Origin: CBFGRU01 sp965651255
Lineage (GTDB): Bacteria; Planctomycetota; Phycisphaerae; Phycisphaerales; SM1A02
NCBI GenBank assembly: GCA_965651255.1
Contig: CBFGRU010000190.1
Location: 1-6,224 of the forward strand
Reading direction: 5' to 3'
DNA length: 6,224 bases
In this document: piece after piece, positions 1-5,788 of the stretch
Layout: every line of letters starts with the position of its first letter
Position numbering within the stretch: the first letter of the stretch is position 1
Position numbers and translations under genes: made by a program
Notes under the pieces: generated by a model
The model's database searches: none
Seen by the model: only the letters and a program-made list of their open reading frames with translations
What the model was told of the DNA's origin: nothing

Positions 1-1829
1 ATCGGCGCGGTCTGATCAATGCGCGGCTGGCCCACCATGGTCAATGTGGGTTCGAGAATGAGGCGAGACTTCAACGCCGTTTCACTGCCGATTTCAATGG
101 CGTAGTTGGCGCGGTTGGTCAATTCAAGTTGAAGAATGACCGGCTCGTAGGGTTTGTAGGTTGCGGCCACGGGTTCGATGCGCAGCGCGATCGTTGACGC
201 CGGGTCCGTTGCGAATCGATCAACGTGCGCGGGCAACTGGGCAACGAGTCGATTGAGCCGTCCAGCCAATTCCGTTGGCGGAAGTCGCTCACCCAACATG
301 GTCTCCAGGCGATCCTTGGCCCAAACGCCGACCACGGTGCCCGCCGCCCCGCGCGCGATTTCGAGCAAGGTCCGGGCTGCTTCACGATCACGGCCCATGG
401 CCCGGTACACCATGGCTGCCCCCATTCGCGCGGGCAGGTCATCCGCCATGATCGGTTCCAACGTCGCGAGTGCTTCGGTGTGCGAACCTTCGCGGAAGAG
501 GGCCAATCCCTCGAATCGCGCCATCGCTCGATCACTGAGCGGTTTGAGTTCGTTGGCCTGTCGGACAAAGTCGCGCGCGGTTGAAACATTGTCCGCCGTG
601 CCAAACCAAAGCAGGTGCAGCGCGCGCTGCAGCAGATTCTCAACCCGGTCTTCGGCGGTCGGCCTTGGTCTCGACTGGTCGGGATTTGCCTCCGCTTCGA
701 GCATGGCATCGTGCGCCAATCGCAACGACTGCATCAACATTCCGAGCCACTCCGCGGTTCCGATCGCATCCCCCGCGCGATCGCGTAATGCAATCTGCAC
801 GGTGTTCATCGTGACCGGCGGTGCACTGCGGATCCGCTCCTGCCTCTCCGTCGCGCTCATTTCCGGTCGTTCTCGGCGTGCGGCCTGCCGGGCCTGCTCA
901 TCGAAGTATCGCTGTCGATCACGCAGAACATCGGCCGCGGCGTCAGGCCGCCCCGCGCCCCAAAGTGCAATCGCCCGGTCGGCGACCATTCCGTGCGCTC
1001 CCAATCGGTCCATCGATTCCTGCGCTTCAGCCGCGATTGAGTAGAGTCGCGCTGCCCCCTCGTAGGCGCCATGATCCAACAGATGCCGGGCGAGCGCAGC
1101 GTAGCTGACCAGGTCAGTCGGATCAGCCATGAGCAGGTTGATCAACATTTCCGCCTCGGCGAACGGATCGTCCACCTGCATGCGGAAGTACCCCGCCGCC
1201 ATGCCGGCCGCTGCCTTGTGGGCCTGGTCGATCGCGGTCGAGCGGCCGAGCCACTCCGCAAACTTGGGTGTGTTGCCCTGGCGGCGGTAGAGAAGGGCAA
1301 GATCGAGCGCCAGCCGACTCGCTTCGGGGCGACCGATTTGGTCGATATTGGCATCGCTCAGGAGCCGTTCGTACCGGCTGATCCGCTCTTCCGCGGTCTG
1401 AAACCGGTCCATCGCCATCCGCAGTCGGGCCAGACGAATCACCTGGTCCGAGGGATCGAGCCGAGCCACCCGGGCAATCAGGTCATCACGAAACTCAATG
1501 TCCTCAGTCGTTTCCGCGATGGTCAGGGCGGTTCGGACCACGTGGAGGTTCTCTGGATCGAGTTCAACCGCCATTCGGGCGAGCCGTCGGGCCAGATCCA
1601 GGCCGTCAACGCTGGGTTGGGCGGTCTGAATGATGCCGCGAGCCCGGCGAATCATGACCGATGCCAGCAGTTTCTCACCCTCGGTGGCCTCGACGGACCT
1701 TTCCGTGGGCAGTTTCGGGGTGTTGGCCGCCAAGGTTGGGGACTGGGGAAGAATCGCCGCGAGCCACGCCACCAGCAGCAAGAGTCCGAAAAGTATGCCC
1801 AATGGGCGAGTTCGCTCCGCGATAGTCAT
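1..1829 (-). CDS. Secreted/anchored TPR-repeat protein with C-terminal beta-sandwich-like segment (3' end beyond left edge)
   Basis: I do not recognise a named family. Reading leftward from ATG at 1829-1827, the frame stays open for 609 codons to the window edge, so the protein is larger than what is seen. Residues 1-36 look like a signal peptide: basic start (R6, R8), hydrophobic stretch about 10-27, then TLAAN as a possible signal peptidase I site. Residues 75-500 are helical with degenerate TPR-like pairs, for example LARRLARMAVELDPEN (about 79-94), YAALARHLLDHGAYEGAARLY (about 243-263), RFEGLALFREGSHTEALATLE (about 438-458) and MGAAMVYRAMGRDREAARTLLE (about 469-490). From about 545 the sequence turns beta-rich (IALRIEPVAATYKPYEPVILQLELTNR), resembling an Ig-like domain. 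GGAG lies only 3 nt before the ATG, a short spacing; a GTG three codons upstream is a less likely start. The gene is divergent from the 2075 gene. TPR proteins usually act as protein-binding scaffolds; a periplasmic or cell-surface role is inferred. Confidence 0.85.
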   Translation of the reverse strand, partial: MTIAERTRPLGILFGLLLLVAWLAAILPQSPTLAANTPKLPTERSVEATEGEKLLASVMIRRARGIIQTAQPSVDGLDLARRLARMAVELDPENLHVVRTALTIAETTEDIEFRDDLIARVARLDPSDQVIRLARLRMAMDRFQTAEERISRYERLLSDANIDQIGRPEASRLALDLALLYRRQGNTPKFAEWLGRSTAIDQAHKAAAGMAAGYFRMQVDDPFAEAEMLINLLMADPTDLVSYAALARHLLDHGAYEGAARLYSIAAEAQESMDRLGAHGMVADRAIALWGAGRPDAAADVLRDRQRYFDEQARQAARRERPEMSATERQERIRSAPPVTMNTVQIALRDRAGDAIGTAEWLGMLMQSLRLAHDAMLEAEANPDQSRPRPTAEDRVENLLQRALHLLWFGTADNVSTARDFVRQANELKPLSDRAMARFEGLALFREGSHTEALATLEPIMADDLPARMGAAMVYRAMGRDREAARTLLEIARGAAGTVVGVWAKDRLETMLGERLPPTELAGRLNRLVAQLPAHVDRFATDPASTIALRIEPVAATYKPYEPVILQLELTNRANYAIEIGSETALKSRLILEPTLTMVGQPRIDQTAP

Positions 1830-1926
1830 GATCTCCACTCGTTCCGCTCGTGTTTCAACCGATTGGGAAGCGCAGGATCGCCAGCGCTCAGAACTTATGC
1901 TACGATGCCGCCTTCCTGAGAGTTCC

Positions 1927-1955
1927 AATGTACGAGTCTGCCTGCCGGCTGACAA
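1927..1955 (-). promoter_or_regulatory. Sigma70-like promoter for the leftward TPR gene
   Basis: On the minus strand, TTGTCA (1955-1950, 5/6 match to the -35 consensus) is followed by exactly 17 nt and then TACATT (1932-1927, 4/6 match to the -10 consensus). The transcript would start near 1920, giving a 5' untranslated region of about 90 nt before the ATG at 1829. Seen by eye only; no start-site data. Confidence 0.5.
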
Positions 1956-1967
1956 ACCGGGTCCGGT
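1956..1967. promoter_or_regulatory. Short palindrome abutting the leftward -35 box
   Basis: ACCGGGTCCGGT is a perfect 5-bp inverted repeat (ACCGG/CCGGT) around a 2-bp centre. It lies directly next to the -35 hexamer of the leftward promoter and about 22 bp from that of the rightward one, a plausible place for a regulator. It is short and GC-rich, so chance is a real alternative. Confidence 0.25.
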
Positions 1968-1979
1968 CGGCATTCCGCG

Positions 1980-1998
1980 GCATGTCCGATTGACATGC
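1980..1998. promoter_or_regulatory. Candidate operator: 7-bp inverted repeat over the rightward -35 box
   Basis: GCATGTC (1980-1986) and GACATGC (1992-1998) are perfect inverted repeats separated by 5 bp. The right arm contains most of the TTGACA hexamer at 1990-1995, so a dimeric regulator bound here would cover the -35 element. No regulator gene is present in the window. The symmetry is seen directly; the operator role is inferred. Confidence 0.4.
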
Positions 1999-2018
1999 TG
2001 TATCGGCGTTGGTACGGT
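1990..2018 (+). promoter_or_regulatory. Sigma70-like promoter with extended -10 for the 2075 gene
   Basis: A perfect TTGACA -35 hexamer (1990-1995) is followed by a 17-bp spacer ending in TGG, then TACGGT (2013-2018) as a weak -10 that keeps the conserved T, A and final T. The TGN just before it forms an extended -10, which can compensate for a poor hexamer. The transcript would begin near 2025, about 24 nt before the leader ORF at 2049 and 50 nt before the main ATG. Confidence 0.5.
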
Positions 2019-2048
2019 CCGCGATCGCTTCTTTTAGGAGAGTTGGCG

Positions 2049-2078
2049 ATGTTGCGCCTGCCCGGAGCACCTGAATGA
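2049..2078 (+). CDS. Possible nine-codon leader ORF (MLRLPGAPE) overlapping the downstream start
   Basis: ATG at 2049 has the best ribosome binding site in the window: AGGAG at 2036-2040 with an 8-nt spacer. It encodes MLRLPGAPE and stops with TGA at 2076-2078, which overlaps the ATG at 2075 in an ATGA arrangement. This geometry is typical of translational coupling: ribosomes ending the leader can restart on the main gene, which also has its own GGAG at 2064-2067. The leader has no run of one regulatory codon, so classic amino-acid attenuation is not indicated. It may be a chance ATG after a ribosome binding site. Confidence 0.35.
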   Translation: MLRLPGAPE

Positions 2079-3193
2079 TGAAACGACGGATAGTCCTTCA
2101 TATTGCGGCAAGTCTGATGGCAGCGATTCTGTCACTGCCTGCTGCGTATATTCACGCGCAGGTGACGCCGCCAAGTCCGGGGCTCATGCAGAGCAACGGG
2201 CCGCTCTCAGCGGTCGATCGTGAACAGATCACGCTTTTTGTCAGTCATTACCTTCGGCAGCTCGCGACCGCTGCCACCAACCCCCGTGCGGATCAGCTCA
2301 TCAGCGAAGCGCGCACGAATCTCGTCCGGCCGACCAACGGGCCGGTCAGTGCCTGGTGGCTGAACACATACAGCCAACTCATGCAGGATGGTCTGAACGG
2401 GTTGATCAACAGCGGTGAGCCGTTGCATCGCGTCAACGCGTTGATCGTGACCGGCGAACTCGGTTCAGATACGGCCGTAACGATCCTGCTCCGTCAGTTG
2501 AATGATCAGAGCATGCCCGTGCGTCTCTGGGCGGCCAACGGTCTCGCGACGGCATTCCGCAAGGCCGACCGCGGTGCCATTGGTACCGCATCAACCACGC
2601 GCGCAGCGCGAGACGTCGCCCGCGCAGCCGAAAGCGAAACCAACGGCATCGTCTTCCGCAAACAGTTGCAGGCCATCGCGGCGGCGCAGATTGCAGCGGC
2701 CGTGACCAACAACCCCGTCAATGCTGACCAGATTCGAACCATTCGGCTGGAGACAGCGCAGAAAGTTCTGCAGCAGTTGCGGGAGCAGGATGCCCCTTCA
2801 TCGCACCTGATCGCCATCTACGAGACCTTGAACCAGATTCGTTCCGAGTTTCTGCAGATGCCCTCCGCATCGCAGCGTCAGATCGGCCCTCTCATTGTTC
2901 AAGTCTGCTACGCGGTGTTTGAAGTCGCCGGCGCCCATTGGAACGCGGTCCATGGTGCGAATCCATCCGCCGAGGCCACGATGCTGCGACCCCGCTACGC
3001 AGAAGTGCTTGAGTTCTGCGAAAGCTTCGTCACATTCACGGATGACGTTGTCCGTTCGGGCAACCTGCAGCCGGCACGTCCGCGTCGCGGTCTCGCCCAG
3101 GCGTGGCGAAACGGCAATCAGTCCGAGTACGGCACGCTTCGAACCGCGTGGCGAGATTTCATTCTTCAGGTGCAGGTGTACCGCCCACAGTAA
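2075..3193 (+). CDS. Exported helical protein with HEAT-like segment, unknown function
   Basis: A 372-residue protein whose family I do not recognise. Residues 1-29 form a convincing signal peptide: MMKRR, a hydrophobic core, then AYIHA before QV as the likely cleavage site. The mature part is almost entirely helical. Residues about 115-165 (HRVNALIVTGELGSDTAV, then MPVRLWAANGLATAFRKA) resemble HEAT or armadillo repeats, with the pattern of altered copies falling into neutral or adaptor proteins. There are only two cysteines, C278 and C315, which could form a disulfide outside the cytoplasm. No catalytic motif is evident. The start is fixed by an in-frame TGA immediately before ATG 2075 and by GGAG at 2064-2067, 7 nt upstream; a second ATG follows directly. 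It is divergent from the secreted TPR gene, so the two may share regulation, and it is closed off by a strong terminator. Confidence 0.85.
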   Translation: MMKRRIVLHIAASLMAAILSLPAAYIHAQVTPPSPGLMQSNGPLSAVDREQITLFVSHYLRQLATAATNPRADQLISEARTNLVRPTNGPVSAWWLNTYSQLMQDGLNGLINSGEPLHRVNALIVTGELGSDTAVTILLRQLNDQSMPVRLWAANGLATAFRKADRGAIGTASTTRAARDVARAAESETNGIVFRKQLQAIAAAQIAAAVTNNPVNADQIRTIRLETAQKVLQQLREQDAPSSHLIAIYETLNQIRSEFLQMPSASQRQIGPLIVQVCYAVFEVAGAHWNAVHGANPSAEATMLRPRYAEVLEFCESFVTFTDDVVRSGNLQPARPRRGLAQAWRNGNQSEYGTLRTAWRDFILQVQVYRPQ

Positions 3194-3227
3194 GCAGTGA
3201 TAGGAATCACCCATCGTTGTTCATTCC

Positions 3228-3260
3228 ACCGGCTCGCCTTTATGGCGGGCCGGTTTGTTT
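3228..3260 (+). terminator. Rho-independent terminator after the 2075 gene
   Basis: An 11-bp stem (3228-3238 with 3244-3254, including one G-T wobble) closes a 5-nt loop TTTAT and is followed by the T-rich TTTGTTT (3254-3260). It starts 35 nt after the stop codon at 3193 and separates this gene from the peptide-binding protein gene, so the two are probably separate transcription units. Confidence 0.85.
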
Positions 3261-3290
3261 AAGCACGATGCGATGTGGTCTGCTGGCGGG

Positions 3291-3304
3291 TAGACTGACT
3301 CATC
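3291..3304 (+). promoter_or_regulatory. Candidate leaderless promoter (-10 box) of the peptide-binding protein gene
   Basis: TAGACT (3291-3296, 4/6 match to TATAAT) lies exactly 8 nt before ATG 3305, placing the expected transcription start at or next to the A of the start codon. No convincing Shine-Dalgarno sequence is present; the nearest purine run, GGCGGGTAG, is too far away. No good -35 hexamer is seen. The same box, spacing and CATCATG sequence occur before dut (5764-5769). Confidence 0.4.
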
Positions 3305-5278
3305 ATGTGGCGCCTGGCGGTTCCATTTATTGCTCTCCTTGTGCTGACGCTCGGAACAGTGGTCATCGATCGCGCCGGGCCGCCAGCCGACTTCATCATG
3401 GTCAATCGAAACGAGGTCTTCACACTTGATCCGCAACGGATGAGTTGGATGCAGGACTTTCGACTGGCGAGCGCTCTGTACGAGCCGTTGGTCCGTTGGA
3501 ATAACGATGATTTCACGATCGAGCCGGCCGCAGCTGCCATGCCGCAAATCAGTGAGGATCAGCGAACCTACACATTCCGAATCCACGATGAGGCGCGGTG
3601 GTCCGATGGCTCGCCCGTGACGGCCCACGACTACATCTGGTCATGGCACCGCGCCATTCTGCCCGACACAGCCGCGGATTACTCCATGATGTTCTTTGCC
3701 ATCGAAGGGGCAGAAGAGCTTTTTCGATGGCGGGCGGACCAGCTTGCCGAGATGTCCCGCAGAGTCGAAGCCGGCCAGCCCGTTCGATCGGGTCACTCAC
3801 TCTGGGTCGAGACGCAAGAGCGACTGACACGCGATGTCGGGCTGCGCGCGATCGGAGACAAGACCCTTGAAGTCACACTCAAGCGACCTGTCGCGTATTT
3901 TCTCGATCTTGTGGCCTTCGGTACGTTTCACCCGGTCTACCGACCATGCGTGGAAGGATGGGAACTGGAGGACTCCGAATGGTCGCTGGTTCGTGATCAT
4001 GGGTGGCACACGATTGAACCGCCGCCATTTGACCGACGCGCCTGGGTTCGGCTGCACGAAGACACCGGCCGGCTCGAGCAGCAACACGAATGGACCAAAC
4101 CCGAGCGACTCATCACCAATGGGCCGTATGTCCTCACGGATTGGCGCTATCGACGCGGCATGCGACTGGCACTGAATCCGGCGTATCACGCACCCGAGAT
4201 GGTTCGGTCGAAGACGATCGAGATTCTTTCCATAGAAGATTCCAACACCGCCGTTCTTGCCTTTACTTCCGGTGGAATTGACTGGTTGAGTGCCGTTGAA
4301 ACGGAGTACCAGGCCGATCTGCTTCGCGAACGGCGTGCCTACGACGCTGTTCATCGCGCGGAGTACGAGTCGCGGCTTGCGCAGGGCGACGACCCCGATA
4401 CGGCCCTCGCGAACCTTCCGGCGCCAGGCGACGGTGAACGGCGCGATCTTCATGCCTTTGCAACATTCGGAACCGAGTTCTTTTCTTTCAACTGCCGGCC
4501 CACGCTCAACAGCGGTGAAGCAAATCCGTTTCACGATGCACGGGTTCGACGGGCGTTTGTCCTCTCGGCCAATCGACAGGCGATCGTCGAGCAGGTCACA
4601 CGGTTGAATGAACCAATCGCGACGGCACTGACACCGCCCGGCTCAATTCCCGGGTACGATGTGCCCGTCGGTCTGGGCTACGACCCGGAGCGTGCCCGCG
4701 AAGAACTCGCCCGGGTCGGATGGTCGGATCGCGATGGGGACGGTCGAATCGAGAATGATCGCGGAGAACCGTTTCCGACGGTGGATCTGCTTTTCTCGAC
4801 GAACGCGCCGCGCTTCCGCAACATCTCACTCGCGTTGCGTGATATGTGGCAACGCGAACTCGGGGTGCGCATCGAGCTGCGCGGGAAGGACAGCAAAGCA
4901 TTCAAGGAAGACTTGAAGAGCGGACAATTCATGATCGGCCGCGGCAACTGGTACGGCGACTACGGAGATCCGACGACGTTCCTCAATCTCTTCCATTCGA
5001 TGGATGGCAACAACGACCGCGGATACAGCAACCCCCGCATTGATGAAATGCTGGCCGAGGCCGATCGCGAGACCGATGCGACGAAGCGGCTGGCCATCTT
5101 GCGAGAATGTGAACGCATTCTTTTCGAAGAAGAAGTCCCCATGTTCACGCTCTGCACACTGGTGCAGCTCTACATGTACGACCCGGTGCATGTGCGTGGC
5201 TTGTCACGCCATCCGCGACTCACGCAGTACCTCTGGGAACTGGAACGCGTGCGACCTGAACGATCAGCGGCCCGTTGA
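3305..5278 (+). CDS. OppA/DppA-family peptide ABC-transporter substrate-binding protein (SBP family 5)
   Basis: A 657-residue extracytoplasmic binding protein expected to capture oligopeptides for an ABC importer. The family signature is at about 98-116 (RWSDGSPVTAHDYIWSWHR). Other typical segments are LDPQRMSW and ALYEPLVRW early on, TNGPYVLTDWRYRRGMRLAL (about 271-290), DARVRRAFVLSANRQAIV (about 411-428), an acidic loop DRDGDGRIEND (475-485), and GNWYGDYGDPTTFLNLF (about 547-563), then GYSNPRIDEML near the C terminus. It is longer than the usual 500-550 residues; extra charged segments lie at about 124-175, 216-262 and 333-390. The N terminus (hydrophobic 4-21, one Arg) has neither a lipobox cysteine nor a clear cleavage site, so an uncleaved membrane anchor is likely. 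ATG 3305 is the first start after an in-frame TGA at 3296-3298. No permease or ATPase gene is adjacent on either side, so its partners, if any, lie elsewhere; ligand unknown. Confidence 0.92.
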   Translation: MWRLAVPFIALLVLTLGTVVIDRAGPPADFIMVNRNEVFTLDPQRMSWMQDFRLASALYEPLVRWNNDDFTIEPAAAAMPQISEDQRTYTFRIHDEARWSDGSPVTAHDYIWSWHRAILPDTAADYSMMFFAIEGAEELFRWRADQLAEMSRRVEAGQPVRSGHSLWVETQERLTRDVGLRAIGDKTLEVTLKRPVAYFLDLVAFGTFHPVYRPCVEGWELEDSEWSLVRDHGWHTIEPPPFDRRAWVRLHEDTGRLEQQHEWTKPERLITNGPYVLTDWRYRRGMRLALNPAYHAPEMVRSKTIEILSIEDSNTAVLAFTSGGIDWLSAVETEYQADLLRERRAYDAVHRAEYESRLAQGDDPDTALANLPAPGDGERRDLHAFATFGTEFFSFNCRPTLNSGEANPFHDARVRRAFVLSANRQAIVEQVTRLNEPIATALTPPGSIPGYDVPVGLGYDPERAREELARVGWSDRDGDGRIENDRGEPFPTVDLLFSTNAPRFRNISLALRDMWQRELGVRIELRGKDSKAFKEDLKSGQFMIGRGNWYGDYGDPTTFLNLFHSMDGNNDRGYSNPRIDEMLAEADRETDATKRLAILRECERILFEEEVPMFTLCTLVQLYMYDPVHVRGLSRHPRLTQYLWELERVRPERSAAR

Positions 5279-5755
5279 GCCGAACCCGCCTTCACCCCGG
5301 TCGGTCTCATCCAGCTCATCAACTTCCTGCACAATCGCGTGTGCGACGGGTGCGATGATCATTTGCGCAATGCGCATATCAGGTGTCACCGTGAAAGACT
5401 CTCGACTGAGATTGATGAGTGGAACCTTCACTTCTCCACGATAGTCCGCATCAATCGTGCCCGGGGCGTTCGGCAGGGTCAGGCCGTGCCTTGACGCCAG
5501 ACCGCTGCGCGGCCTGACCTGCGCTTCAAACCCCACCGGGATGGCCATCGCAAAGCCGCATGGAATCAGACGAATCTCGCCCGGCCTGATCATGGTGGGC
5601 CCATTCACGGCCGCGTGCAGATCCATACCGGCAGCGTGCCGGGTTTGGTATCGAGGTAGGGAAACGGTGGCATGCAGCCGCTTGAACTGCACAACCGGTG
5701 CCGGGGCGTCCGCATTTCCGGCCAGTTCGCCAAACGTCGGGGAGGCAGTCGTCAT
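5264..5755 (-). CDS. dut: dUTP diphosphatase (dUTPase), trimeric type
   Basis: Hydrolyses dUTP to dUMP and pyrophosphate in the cytoplasm, keeping uracil out of DNA and supplying dUMP for thymidylate synthesis. All five motifs of the homotrimeric family are present in order: AAGMDLHA (41-48), RPRSGLASRHGL (81-92), NAPGTIDADYRGEV (96-109), RIAQMII (128-134) and the glycine-rich tail RGEGGFGSTG (153-162). Expected active-site residues are intact: D102 (activates water), Y105 (uracil selection) and S84 in PRSGLA. The length of 163 is near the usual 140-155, with about 20 extra N-terminal residues before the core. The ATG at 5755 has no Shine-Dalgarno sequence but a -10-like box 8 nt upstream, suggesting a leaderless message. 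It follows galE by 33 bp on the same strand, and its last 15 bp overlap the end of the convergent peptide-binding protein gene. Confidence 0.97.
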   Translation of the reverse strand: MTTASPTFGELAGNADAPAPVVQFKRLHATVSLPRYQTRHAAGMDLHAAVNGPTMIRPGEIRLIPCGFAMAIPVGFEAQVRPRSGLASRHGLTLPNAPGTIDADYRGEVKVPLINLSRESFTVTPDMRIAQMIIAPVAHAIVQEVDELDETDRGEGGFGSTGR

Positions 5756-5769
5756 GATGAAGGAGTGTA
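5756..5769 (-). promoter_or_regulatory. Candidate leaderless promoter (-10 box) of dut
   Basis: On the minus strand TACACT (5769-5764, 4/6 match to TATAAT) is followed by 8 nt and then the ATG at 5755. It lies in the 33-bp gap after the galE stop codon. No Shine-Dalgarno sequence is present; the gap reads CCTTCATC, which is pyrimidine-rich. The -35 region (GTGAGC at 17-bp spacing) is weak. Transcription from an upstream galE promoter could also reach dut. Confidence 0.4.
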
Positions 5770-5788
5770 GACCATCGAGCGCATTGGC

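Noticed and set aside
119..709. Minus-strand 196-residue open frame
   Set aside because: Wrong frame of the TPR gene; Arg/Ser/Trp/Pro-rich with no domain pattern, while the frame from 1829 stays open throughout and is well patterned.
178..1044. Plus-strand 288-residue open frame
   Set aside because: Low-complexity Ser/Arg/Ala-rich translation lying antisense to the continuous, well-patterned TPR coding frame; typical GC-rich shadow.
1071..1919. Plus-strand 282-residue open frame
   Set aside because: Antisense to the N-terminal half of the TPR gene and spans its signal peptide and leader; composition and lack of any motif argue against a gene.
3194..3304. Second terminator, riboswitch or small RNA in the gap
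   Set aside because: Apart from the terminator at 3228-3260 and the TAGACT box, no further stems or conserved elements are visible.
3797..4534. Minus-strand 245-residue open frame
   Set aside because: Entirely antisense to the peptide-binding protein gene, whose protein family match is unambiguous.
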